The position numbers and the translations under genes are program-made. This document shows, in pieces, positions 25,005 to 32,900 of a DNA stretch of 64,000 bases. Positions within the stretch are counted from its first letter, which is position 1; each line of letters starts with the position of its first letter. Under the pieces are notes generated by a model. That model searched no databases. It was not told where the DNA came from and worked only from the letters and a program-made list of their open reading frames with translations. This DNA comes from Thalassobius sp034670005 (GTDB lineage Bacteria; Pseudomonadota; Alphaproteobacteria; Rhodobacterales; Rhodobacteraceae): contig NZ_JAXMOH010000001.1 in NCBI RefSeq assembly GCF_034670005.1, positions 248,001 through 312,000 of the forward strand, in the 5' to 3' direction.

Positions 25005-26804
25005 TCACTGCGCCGCATCCGCCGCCAGATCGCCGTCGATCTTGCGGGCATAGCCGCGCGGGGTGAACATCCGCGGACCTTCGCCCAGCTGCGCCAGCCG
25101 CGAATTGCTCGACCCGACCAGAACCAGCGTCAGCATATCGACCTCGTCCACGTCCAGTTCGTCCAGCCGCCGATAACGCACATGTTCCTCGGCCCGCCCA
25201 AGGGACGAGGCCAGCATGACAGGCGTGTCCGCCGGACGATGCTGCAACAGGATATCGCGCGCCTCGGCCAGCAAGGTGCGCCGCGTCTTCGATACCGGAT
25301 TATAAAAGGCAATCACGAAATCGCCCTCCGCCGCCGCCTTCAGACGTCGCAGGATATCGTCGCGCGGCGTCAACAGATCGCTCAGCGAAATGGTACAGAA
25401 ATCATGCCCCAACGGCGCGCCCGCCCGTGCCGCCGCGCCCTGCAACGCCGAAATCCCCGGCGAACAAACCACATCGACCCGGTGCGCCGCATCGCTGACC
25501 CCGTGTTCGTCCGGGCCCCGATCCAGTAATTCGAACACCAGCGCTCCCATGGCATAGATCCCCGCGTCGCCGGAACAGACCAGCGCCACATTGTGCCCCT
25601 CGGCCGCGCGTTCCAGCGCATAACGGCAACGCGCCTCTTCTCCGCCCAGTGGGAAATCCGACCGGGTCTTGCCTGCGGCCAGCGGTCCCAGCAGGTCGAT
25701 ATAGAGCCCATATCCGACCAATTCCTCGGCCTCGGCCACCAGCCTGGATACTTCCGGCGTCCGCCAGGACGCCTGCCCCGGACCGATGCCCACCACGCTC
25801 AGCCGCCCGCGCGCCCGGCCCGGCAAACCGGTAATCGGCGCCTCGGCCCGCGCCAGCGCACAGGTGCAATTGGCCGTCTTCACCTTCTCGGTCACCAACA
25901 CGCCACCACAGGCCAGCGCGGCCCCTTCGCTGACCCCATGACAGCCGACCTCGGCAAAGACCACGTCGGACGGGTTCGGCACCTCCTGCGCTTCCAGCTC
26001 GGCGGCAGTGAACAGCCGCAGCGGCACGCCCAGCCGCTGCGCCACCGCGTTCATCGCCGGCTCATCCGCCTTCAGGTCGATCGAGGCGACACAACCCACC
26101 GCCCCCGGCGCAACCCCGGCCTTGTCCAACGTTTCGCAAACCAAGGCCCACATTTCTTCCGGATCGGCATTGCGGGCACAGCCCAAGCCCAGCGCATATC
26201 GCTGCGGCCGGTAAACCAGCCGCTTTTCGCCCGTCGCCTCGGGCGCCTCGCTGATCACCAGCTCGACCCCGCTACCGGTCTCTGCGATATCGAAAATATT
26301 CGGCCCGGTCACCGACACGCCCGCGCCCGACAGCAGTTCCGCCATAGCACCCTTGGCGTCTTGCGGATTGTCCAGCCGATAGCCCAGCGGCGGTTCGTCC
26401 AGCGCCACCCCCAGCGCCACATCGCCCGCCGTGGTCACCGCCGCGACGGCCCCAAGTGCCGTTGCGATTTCCGTCGCCAACCGGTTCGCGCCGCGATGCC
26501 CGCCCAACAGCGGCACCACCACCGAACCGTCATCGGACACCGACACCACCGGCGGTTCCGCCCGCTTGTCTGACAGCAACGGTGCCACCGCGCGGATCAG
26601 GATACCGCTTGCGCAGACCCCAACCACCGGCACCCCGGCGGCAAACAAATCGCGCACGTGATCCAGCGCATTGGCAAAATAGGCATCCGCCCGCGTCACA
26701 CGCCCCTCGCGCCCATGCAGCGCGGCACCGACGGCATCCGCCACGTTCCGCGCCACGGCTTCGCCTGACGCATTCAGCACCAGAACAACAGGTTTCACAG
26801 CCAT
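25005..26804 (-). CDS. cobJ: CbiG-CobJ fusion: cobalamin biosynthesis protein CbiG / precorrin-3B C17-methyltransferase
   Basis: 599 residues. The N-terminal part (about 1-325) is CbiG-like: ASGILIRAVAPLL and LLGGHRGANRLA of the N-domain, then a CobE/CbiG-C domain (LGLGCARNADPEEM, SIDLKADEPAM, VGCHGVSEGAAL). From about 333 it is CobJ, a tetrapyrrole methylase (VVGIGPGQ, CSGDAGIYAMG, CSPGISALQGAAA, AFYNPVSKTR). CbiG removes the C20 fragment as acetaldehyde in the cobalt-first route, while CobJ makes the ring-contracted precorrin-4. It overlaps cobI by ten bases. Confidence 0.93.
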   Translation of the reverse strand: MAVKPVVLVLNASGEAVARNVADAVGAALHGREGRVTRADAYFANALDHVRDLFAAGVPVVGVCASGILIRAVAPLLSDKRAEPPVVSVSDDGSVVVPLLGGHRGANRLATEIATALGAVAAVTTAGDVALGVALDEPPLGYRLDNPQDAKGAMAELLSGAGVSVTGPNIFDIAETGSGVELVISEAPEATGEKRLVYRPQRYALGLGCARNADPEEMWALVCETLDKAGVAPGAVGCVASIDLKADEPAMNAVAQRLGVPLRLFTAAELEAQEVPNPSDVVFAEVGCHGVSEGAALACGGVLVTEKVKTANCTCALARAEAPITGLPGRARGRLSVVGIGPGQASWRTPEVSRLVAEAEELVGYGLYIDLLGPLAAGKTRSDFPLGGEEARCRYALERAAEGHNVALVCSGDAGIYAMGALVFELLDRGPDEHGVSDAAHRVDVVCSPGISALQGAAARAGAPLGHDFCTISLSDLLTPRDDILRRLKAAAEGDFVIAFYNPVSKTRRTLLAEARDILLQHRPADTPVMLASSLGRAEEHVRYRRLDELDVDEVDMLTLVLVGSSNSRLAQLGEGPRMFTPRGYARKIDGDLAADAAQ

Positions 26805-27496
26805 GGGTCGCCCCCTTTCACCAACAGGATCATTGAAAAATACGGTGCCCGATCAGGCGCCACGGCCAACGGGCACACGACCTCGTCCGGCAGGCTGGCC
26901 CGTTCGACATAGGTTGCCTTGCCGGTCAGGCCCAGCGCCGCGATCACGCCGCGAATCTTGGCCAGATGCCGGCCCACCTTCATGATCGCCACGCTTTCCG
27001 CGCCTTCGATCCGGGCACGCAGCTCGGCCTCGGGCAACGGGCCGGGCAACACGGTCAGCCGTTCGTTGCGCGCCGCCAGAGGCAGCCCGGCGCGCGCGGC
27101 ACAAGCGGCGATGCTGGTCACGCCCGGCACCACCTCAACCTCGAACCGGTCGGCCAGCCGGGCAAAAATATACATGAACGACCCATAGAAGAACGGATCG
27201 CCCTCGCACAGGCAAACCACGTCTTCGCCCGCCTCCAGCGCCTGCGCGATCTCCGCCGCGCCCTTGTCATAGGCCGCCTGCGCCGGGCCGCGTTCCACCG
27301 TCATCGGCACATCCATCACGATCTCGCGGGCATCCGCCGGAATCGCCGCCGCCGCGATGGCGCGGGCGAAACTGGCGCCTCCGGCCAGCGCCGGATAGGC
27401 AACCACGCGGGCCTGCGATACCAGCCGGTGCGCCCGCAGCGTCATCAGCTCGGGATCCCCCGGCCCCAAGCCGATACCGTATAGCTTACCGGCCAT
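26795..27496 (-). CDS. cobI: Precorrin-2 C20-methyltransferase
   Basis: SAM-dependent C20 methylation committing precorrin-2 to corrin. It has 233 residues with LYGIGLGPGDPELMT, CEGDPFFYGSF and VVPGVTSIAACAARAG. The order cobL-cobI-cobJ-cobM follows the order of transcription, not of reactions. The start sits 69 bases after the cobL stop. Confidence 0.94.
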   Translation of the reverse strand: MAGKLYGIGLGPGDPELMTLRAHRLVSQARVVAYPALAGGASFARAIAAAAIPADAREIVMDVPMTVERGPAQAAYDKGAAEIAQALEAGEDVVCLCEGDPFFYGSFMYIFARLADRFEVEVVPGVTSIAACAARAGLPLAARNERLTVLPGPLPEAELRARIEGAESVAIMKVGRHLAKIRGVIAALGLTGKATYVERASLPDEVVCPLAVAPDRAPYFSMILLVKGGDPWL

Positions 27497-27523
27497 ATCC
27501 TGCCCCCAGCTCTTTCATCGTTC

Positions 27524-27548
27524 CCCAAATACTCGCGCCGGAGACGTC
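27524..27548. repeat. CAAATACTC-type intergenic element, short copy
   Basis: CCCCAAATACTCGCGCCGGAG (27524-27543) lies in the cobL-cobI gap. It shares the CAAATACTC...GCCGGAG core with copies near 56815 and 59167. No long hairpin is attached here. Confidence 0.45.
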
Positions 27549-27565
27549 CTGCACCTGCCCCCCGC

Positions 27566-28768
27566 TCATCGCTTGATCAGGCTCCACTGCGTCACCGGCA
27601 TCAGAGGCCGCCAGCCGGTACGCGATCCCACCGGTTCGGCCCTTTGCACTTGTATCTTCACCAATTGGCCGCCGAATTCCGCGTGCAGCGCCACCAGCAC
27701 CGCCTCGCTTTCCAGCGTTACCGCATTGGCCACCAACCGCCCCAGCGGGCGCAATGCGGCCCAGGCTGCCTCGAACACTTCGCGGCTCAACCCGCCGCCA
27801 ATAAACACCGCGTCGGGCGCCTCCAGCCCGGCCAGGGCCTGCGGCACCTTGCCGTCAATCAGTTGCAGCTTCGGCGTGCCCAAAGCCAGGGCATTGGCCG
27901 CCGCCATCGCGCGGCGATCGGCGCGTGGCTCAATCCCGATGGCGCGGGCATAGCGTGCCCCGCGCATCCATTCCACGGCCACCGATCCGCAGCCGGTGCC
28001 GATATCCCACAGCAATGCCCCGCGCATCGGCATCAGCTTGGCCAGCGTTGCCGCGCGGACCTCTTGTTTGGTCATGGTGCCGTCATGCTGAAACAGGTCA
28101 TCGGCCAGACCCGGCACCCGCGGCAGCAGCGCAGCATCGGGCGCGGCAATGCACTCCACCGCCAGCGTGTTGAACTCCGGCACCGTATGATCCCAGCTTT
28201 CGGCCACTCCGTCGAACCGCGCCTCCTGCTCTCCGCCCATATTGGCCAGCACCGTCATCTTCGACCGGCCGAACCCCCGCGCGGTCAGAAACGCCGCGAT
28301 CTGCCCCGGTGTTGCCGCCCCGGTGGTCAGGATCAGCAACCGCGCATCGGGTTGGATGAAGGCGATCATCTGCTCAACGGGTCTGCCATGTACGGTCAGC
28401 GTTTCGACATCGGCCAGGCTCCACCCCATCCGGGCGGCCGCCAACTGAAACGCCGACAGCTGTGGATGAAAGACGATTTCGTGCGGATCAATCGACCGCC
28501 CGATCCGCGCCCCGACCGAAAACCACAAGGGATCGCCGGTGGCCAACACCACCACGCGTCGCCCTTGCATCGCTTTCAGCATGTCGATCAGCGCATCGAA
28601 GGGCGACGGCCATGCGACCCGCTTGGCCGTCACCGCACTCGACAGGTCATGATGCCGGTCGCCGCCGACAATCACCTCTGCCGCTTCCACCACTGCACGG
28701 GTGGCTGGCAACAGCCCGTCCATGCCGTCTTCGCCGATACCGACAATATGCAACCAGGGGTCAGACAT
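27566..28768 (-). CDS. cobL: Precorrin-6Y C5,15-methyltransferase (decarboxylating)
   Basis: Methylates C5 and C15 and removes the C12 acetate carboxyl. It has about 400 residues. The N-terminal CbiE-like half (WLHIVGIGEDGMDGL, VLATGDPLWFSVG) is fused to a CbiT-like SAM methylase (LWDIGTGCGSVAVEWMR, AVFIGGGLS). The frame extends to 28804, but the ATG at 28766-28768 begins MSDPWLHIVGIG, the usual start. The CbiE-CbiT fusion is the form found in the oxygen-using pathway. Confidence 0.94.
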   Translation of the reverse strand: MSDPWLHIVGIGEDGMDGLLPATRAVVEAAEVIVGGDRHHDLSSAVTAKRVAWPSPFDALIDMLKAMQGRRVVVLATGDPLWFSVGARIGRSIDPHEIVFHPQLSAFQLAAARMGWSLADVETLTVHGRPVEQMIAFIQPDARLLILTTGAATPGQIAAFLTARGFGRSKMTVLANMGGEQEARFDGVAESWDHTVPEFNTLAVECIAAPDAALLPRVPGLADDLFQHDGTMTKQEVRAATLAKLMPMRGALLWDIGTGCGSVAVEWMRGARYARAIGIEPRADRRAMAAANALALGTPKLQLIDGKVPQALAGLEAPDAVFIGGGLSREVFEAAWAALRPLGRLVANAVTLESEAVLVALHAEFGGQLVKIQVQRAEPVGSRTGWRPLMPVTQWSLIKR

Positions 28769-28816
28769 AAGCACGTCCCGTTTCATCATTTTCAAAATAT
28801 TCACATTGAGGCCGCA

Positions 28817-29452
28817 TCACGCCTCCTCCGGCAGACCGGCGGCCAGCACATTCACCGCCGCCGACGCGATTGCCGAACCGCCGCGCCGCCCGCGCAGGGC
28901 CACGAAATCGCATCCGCGCGGGCGCTCGGCCAATTCCGCCTTGCTTTCCGCCGCGCCCACGAACCCGACCGGAAAGCCCAGGATCAGCGCCGGTTTCGGC
29001 GCGCCCTGATCCAGCAGCTCCAGCAAGTGAAACAGCGCCGTCGGCGCATTGCCCACAGCAACCACAGCGCCGTCCAGCCGATCCGCCCACAGTTCCACCG
29101 CCGCAGCCGACCGGGTATTGCCAATCCCCGCCGCGATGCCCGGAACACGCGGATCGTTCAGCGTCACCACCACTTCGTTTTGGGCAGGCAGATACCGCCG
29201 GATGATCCCGGCCCCCACCATTTCGCAATCGCACAGCACTGGCGCACCGCGTTGCAACGCATCGCGCCCCGCCGCATAGGCATCCTCGGAAAACGCCAGC
29301 CGGTCGGCAATCTCGACCATGCCACAAGCATGGATCAGCCGGATCGCCATCGCCTGCATGCCCGGTTCGAACCGGTCCAGCCGTGCCTCTTTGCGCACCG
29401 TTGCAAAGGATTGCGCATAGATCGCCGAAGGGGTCTTTTCATATGGGCGCAT
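28817..29452 (-). CDS. cobH: Precorrin-8X methylmutase
   Basis: Moves the C11 methyl to C12, giving hydrogenobyrinic acid. It has 211 residues with the catalytic His41 in RLIHACGM, a following LCDCEMVGAGI, and GFPVGFVGAAESK. It lies between cbiX and cobL, with 98 bases before it that hold two hairpins. Confidence 0.95.
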   Translation of the reverse strand: MRPYEKTPSAIYAQSFATVRKEARLDRFEPGMQAMAIRLIHACGMVEIADRLAFSEDAYAAGRDALQRGAPVLCDCEMVGAGIIRRYLPAQNEVVVTLNDPRVPGIAAGIGNTRSAAAVELWADRLDGAVVAVGNAPTALFHLLELLDQGAPKPALILGFPVGFVGAAESKAELAERPRGCDFVALRGRRGGSAIASAAVNVLAAGLPEEA

Positions 29453-29472
29453 GGCGCTCGGTCTCCGTTATG

Positions 29473-29541
29473 GTCCGTCCCCCGGACCGGGGGAGGGACA
29501 GAAAGGGGGGCGATGCGAAAGCCAAAGCCCGAACTGGCTTT
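29473..29541 (-). terminator. Two hairpins between cbiX and cobH
   Basis: On the minus strand AAAGCC and GGCTTT pair (29524-29541). A stronger stem follows: GTCC(G)TCCCCCGG with CCGGGGGAGGGAC (29473-29499). No long U tract follows, so partial termination or mRNA protection within the cobalamin operon is more likely than a full stop. Confidence 0.4.
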
Positions 29542-29550
29542 ACGCTGTAA

Positions 29551-30813
29551 TCAATGCCGGTGCTTGCGCGCGCTTTCAGGCCCCAGCGGGTGGTCGGCAT
29601 GGGGATAGGCGGGATGCGCGTGATCATGGGAATGGTCATGGCCGTGATGATGATGCCCATGATCGTGATCATGTCCGTGTGCATGATCATGCCCGTGATC
29701 GTGGTGATGTCCGTGATCGTGGTGATGATGATGGTGATCCATCTCCAAACGGCATTCCCCGGTGCAGAACGTATCGCAAAGCGCGCAATCGGCCACGTTC
29801 GACCCCGGGGCGCTGGCGCCCTGACCTTCGACATGGTGATGATGGCTTTCCTGCACTGCGCCGACTTCGGCTTCGAACCCCAGAACCTGAGTGCGGTACT
29901 TACACAGGACACAGACCGCCGGTGGTACGGCGCCAAAGGCGGGATGCCCGGCCCGCTCTGCCGGGCTGATTCGCCGGACCTCGCCGTTTTCCATTGCCAG
30001 AACTTGCGTGCGATAGCCGCAAATCCCGCAATTGGGCGGCGGCACATCGCTTAACTGTTCCTTCACCCGCTCGGCAAAGGTTTCCAACACCTTGGGATGA
30101 TCGTTCAGATAGCCCGCCTTGACGAACTGGATGTCGGTATGCTGTGCAGCGACCTGATCGGTGAAGCCGTAAATACGGTCGATCAGGATGCCGGTGAACA
30201 GGAAATAGGGGAACACGATGATCCGCTTGTAACCCAGCTTCGCCGCATGGCTCAGACAGGGTTCGACCAACGGGAACGTCACCCCGGAATAGCCCACTTC
30301 AAGCCAACCAAAGCCCATGCCTTCCTGCAACATGCGGGCAATCTTGGACACGTTACCATTGGCATCCGGGTCCGACGCACCGCGCCCGATCACCACCAGA
30401 CAGGTCTCATGCAGCGGCACAGCGCCCAGCTCGGCATTGGCGCGCTCAACCGCCTCTTGTATCCGCGCACCTGCCGCAGCGATCATCTTGGGATCCACCC
30501 CCAATTCGCGGCCATAGGAAACGTCGATCCCGTGCTTGGTGGCATAGGTATTCAGCACTGTCGGGATATCGTTTTTCGCGTGCATCGCGGCAAACAGCAT
30601 CCCCGGTACCGCCAGAATCCGGTCACAGCCTTTTTCCCGCAGCCGGTCCAGACCGTCGCGGATCACCGGGTTGGCGAATTCCAGATAGCCGTATTCCACG
30701 TCCCAATCGTCCGGCAGCAAAGCGGGAAGTTTTTCCGCCAGCACGCTGAATTCGTCCACGGCCGCTTGGCTGCGGGACCCGTGGCCGCAGATCATCACTC
30801 CGATTTTTGTCAT
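29551..30813 (-). CDS. cbiX: Sirohydrochlorin cobaltochelatase CbiX with metal-binding C-terminal extension
   Basis: Inserts cobalt into sirohydrochlorin, the early cobalt step. It has 420 residues. Two CbiX/CbiK-like halves (about 1-245) begin VMICGHGSRSQAA, with the catalytic His near 11. The extension has cysteine pairs CGIC (about 261) and CVLC (about 301), each followed by YRTQVL, then CALCDTFCTGEC (about 342). A tail of about 65 residues is dominated by His, Asp and Gly. Such long CbiX proteins can carry an Fe-S cluster and a His-rich cobalt store. It starts three bases after the small upstream gene. Confidence 0.92.
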   Translation of the reverse strand: MTKIGVMICGHGSRSQAAVDEFSVLAEKLPALLPDDWDVEYGYLEFANPVIRDGLDRLREKGCDRILAVPGMLFAAMHAKNDIPTVLNTYATKHGIDVSYGRELGVDPKMIAAAGARIQEAVERANAELGAVPLHETCLVVIGRGASDPDANGNVSKIARMLQEGMGFGWLEVGYSGVTFPLVEPCLSHAAKLGYKRIIVFPYFLFTGILIDRIYGFTDQVAAQHTDIQFVKAGYLNDHPKVLETFAERVKEQLSDVPPPNCGICGYRTQVLAMENGEVRRISPAERAGHPAFGAVPPAVCVLCKYRTQVLGFEAEVGAVQESHHHHVEGQGASAPGSNVADCALCDTFCTGECRLEMDHHHHHHDHGHHHDHGHDHAHGHDHDHGHHHHGHDHSHDHAHPAYPHADHPLGPESARKHRH

Positions 30814-30816
30814 TGC

Positions 30817-31041
30817 TCAGGCTTCCTGAAGCTCTTCGTCGGACGCCTCTTCAGCCTCATCCGTTTCGGATTCGGCTGCGGACTTGCCCTTCAACCCGGC
30901 CCAAAGGCCGATCGCGATGGCGGCCCCGATGGCGGCCCCAGCCAACCAATGCCCGTGGCCTGCAACTTCGGCCAGATGACCCGGATGCGCCGCGGCCTGA
31001 CCGGCCCAGACGATGGCCGCAATTGTGTAGAAAGCTTTCAT
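30817..31041 (-). CDS. Small exported or membrane protein, first gene of the cobalamin operon
   Basis: 74 residues: a signal-like hydrophobic start (MKAFYTIAAIVWAGQAAA), HPGHLAEVAGHGH, one hydrophobic segment (about 34-52) and an acidic tail. The HPGH start of the mature part resembles that of some HupE/UreJ and cobalt-uptake proteins, but the rest is too short to assign. GGGAGAG precedes the ATG at 31041. Only three bases separate it from cbiX, so a role in metal supply is plausible but inferred. Confidence 0.7.
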   Translation of the reverse strand: MKAFYTIAAIVWAGQAAAHPGHLAEVAGHGHWLAGAAIGAAIAIGLWAGLKGKSAAESETDEAEEASDEELQEA

Positions 31042-31346
31042 ATCTCTCCCCTGTTTCTTCAACCTGTCGAAGAGAGGATGCCATTGCAGGCACCTGACGA
31101 CGCTTGTCCCTGATCCCCTGATTGGGTCGATCGCACAAGCCCACCTCTCCGGCCCGCCATGGGGCTTCGTCGGCGATAGTTATAATCGTCCCGGTCCGAG
31201 AGTTGCAATTGCGGAAACGTCACAGCGACCGTGAATTGCGACCCAACACTGCCGCAATGTGCGCAAACGCAACCATTCTGCGCATTGCTGCCCGTTTTCG
31301 TGCGCGCCTATCCCGCCTAGGTAAGTGTCAGAAAAGGAGACGCAGA
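31042..31346. other. 305-base divergent gap between the cobalamin operon and the glutathionyl-hydroquinone reductase gene
   Basis: It holds the minus-strand promoter candidate annotated separately and a 5' untranslated region of about 130 bases for the cobalamin operon. I searched this strand for the cobalamin-riboswitch B12 box (GCCAGGAGACC) and do not see it. For the plus-strand gene, GAAAAGGAG lies just before the ATG at 31347; no clear promoter was found. Confidence 0.5.
31179..31208 (-). promoter_or_regulatory. Candidate sigma-70-type promoter for the cbiX-cobH-cobL-cobI-cobJ-cobM operon
   Basis: On the minus strand TTGCAA (31203-31208) and TATAAC (31179-31184) are 18 bases apart. This would start transcription about 130 bases before the first gene. 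Confidence 0.45.
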
Positions 31347-32345
31347 ATGGGACAATTGATTAACGGCACATGGCACGACACCTGGTACGACACCGGCAAA
31401 ACCGGCGGTGCCTTTGTGCGTTCCACCGCGTCTTTCCGCAACTGGATCACCGCAGACGGCAGCGCCGGTCCCAGCGGCGAAGCCGGGTTCAAAGCCGAAT
31501 CGGGGCGCTATCACCTCTATGTTTCCTATGCCTGCCCCTGGGCCCATCGCACGCTGATTTTCCGCGCGCTGAAAAACCTGCAGGATCATATCGGCGTTTC
31601 GGTCGTGCATCCTGACATGCTGTCAGATGGCTGGACCTTCCAGACCGATTTCCCCGGCACCACCGGCGACCGGCTTTTTGCGCTTCCGTTCCTGCGTGAC
31701 ATCTACACCAGAACGAAGCCCGATATATCCGGACGGGTGACAGTCCCGGTCTTGTGGGACAAACAGACCGGAACCATCGTGTCGAATGAAAGTTCCGAAA
31801 TCATCCGCATGTTGAATTCGGCCTTCAACGATCTGACCGGCAATCACGACGATTACTGGCCCGAAGATCTGCGCGCGGATATCGACCAAATCAATGAGCG
31901 CATCTATGACGACGTGAATAACGGCGTCTACAAGGCGGGTTTCGCCACCACTCAACCCGCCTATGACGCTGCTGTGGGACCGCTGTTCGACACTCTTGAC
32001 TGGCTGGAACAGCGCCTTTCATCACATCGTTATCTGCTCGGCGATACCATCACCGAAGCCGACTGGCGGCTGTTCACCACCCTGATCCGCTTCGATCCGG
32101 TCTATCACCTGCATTTCAAATGCAATCGCAAACGGCTGATCGATTACCCCAATCTCTGGGCCTATACGCGCGAATTGTATCAATGGCACGGCGTCGCGGA
32201 AACCACCCGTTTCGATCATATCGTGCGGCACTATCACTACAGCCATGACGGCATCAATCCGCACCGGATCATCCCGATCAACCCGGTTCTGGACTATGCA
32301 GAGCCGCATGGGCGCGAAGCCTTATCGAAGATCGCCGCGCAGTAG
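31347..32345 (+). CDS. Glutathionyl-hydroquinone reductase (Ecm4/YqjG/PcpF family)
   Basis: Reduces glutathione conjugates of hydroquinones, freeing GSH and hydroquinone. The 332-residue protein has the xi-class glutathione transferase layout. The catalytic Cys63 is in YACPWAHRT, SNESSEIIRM contacts glutathione, and the helical C-terminal domain ends in HYHYSHDGINPHRI. The ATG at 31347 has AAGGAG upstream; the longer frame from 31122 covers the promoter gap. PcpF of this family supports pentachlorophenol degradation, so a link to the dehalogenase at 3171 is conceivable, but distance gives no direct support. Confidence 0.93.
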   Translation: MGQLINGTWHDTWYDTGKTGGAFVRSTASFRNWITADGSAGPSGEAGFKAESGRYHLYVSYACPWAHRTLIFRALKNLQDHIGVSVVHPDMLSDGWTFQTDFPGTTGDRLFALPFLRDIYTRTKPDISGRVTVPVLWDKQTGTIVSNESSEIIRMLNSAFNDLTGNHDDYWPEDLRADIDQINERIYDDVNNGVYKAGFATTQPAYDAAVGPLFDTLDWLEQRLSSHRYLLGDTITEADWRLFTTLIRFDPVYHLHFKCNRKRLIDYPNLWAYTRELYQWHGVAETTRFDHIVRHYHYSHDGINPHRIIPINPVLDYAEPHGREALSKIAAQ

Positions 32346-32521
32346 GGGCCGACCATCACACGCCAATCCTGCACCGCAAACGCAGTCAGGATTGCCCCCT
32401 TCCTCCCTTCGGCTGTTGGCACGCAGCCCCCTTATGGTCGCTACCGGGCCCTTTTTCGCCTCTTCCCCGCTTGTGCTTTTCGCTCGAATCCGTTTTCTCT
32501 GCGCCAAAAGGAAGCGCATGA

Positions 32522-32899
32522 ATGACCAGTTGGATAACGATCTGTGACACCTGCAAACGCGACGGCTGGGATGCCGCCACAGCGCCTTGCACGGATGGCG
32601 AAGCTCTGGCCGCAAAGATCGAGGTTTTGGCCGAAAGCAACCCGGATCTGCAAACCCGCCGGGTGTCCTGCCTGATGGGGTGCAGCCATGGCTGCAACAT
32701 CGCCATTCAGGCAGAAGGCAAACTCAACTACACGCTGGGCCGGTTCGACCCCGAAGAGGAAGGTGCGGCGCAGGCCATCGTCGATTATGCCGCCCTGCAC
32801 GCCCAAAGCGAAACCGGACAAGTTCCGTTCCGGCAATGGCCACAAGGGGTCAAAGGTCATTTCGTCACCCGTCACCCCCCTTTGCCAAAGGACAGCTGA
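32522..32899 (+). CDS. DUF1636 family metal-binding protein
   Basis: 125 residues with Cys pairs in TICDTCKRDGW and SCLMGCSHGCN. This family often sits in cobalamin clusters of alphaproteobacteria, and a ferredoxin- or metal-binding role is assumed. AGGAAG precedes the ATG at 32522. It ends one base before cobC, so the three genes DUF1636-cobC-cbiB form one unit. Confidence 0.87.
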   Translation: MTSWITICDTCKRDGWDAATAPCTDGEALAAKIEVLAESNPDLQTRRVSCLMGCSHGCNIAIQAEGKLNYTLGRFDPEEEGAAQAIVDYAALHAQSETGQVPFRQWPQGVKGHFVTRHPPLPKDS

Positions 32900-32900
32900 C

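Noticed and set aside
27644..29608. 654-codon plus-strand frame over cobL-cobH
   Set aside because: Runs antisense across two well-identified genes and their gap; its sequence has His/Arg/Gln bias typical of shadow frames.
29620..29760. Apparent DNA tandem repeat of CAT/GAT triplets
   Set aside because: It encodes the His/Asp-rich tail of CbiX in frame, so it is protein repeat and not a separate repeat locus. The same holds for 41970-42045 in cobW.
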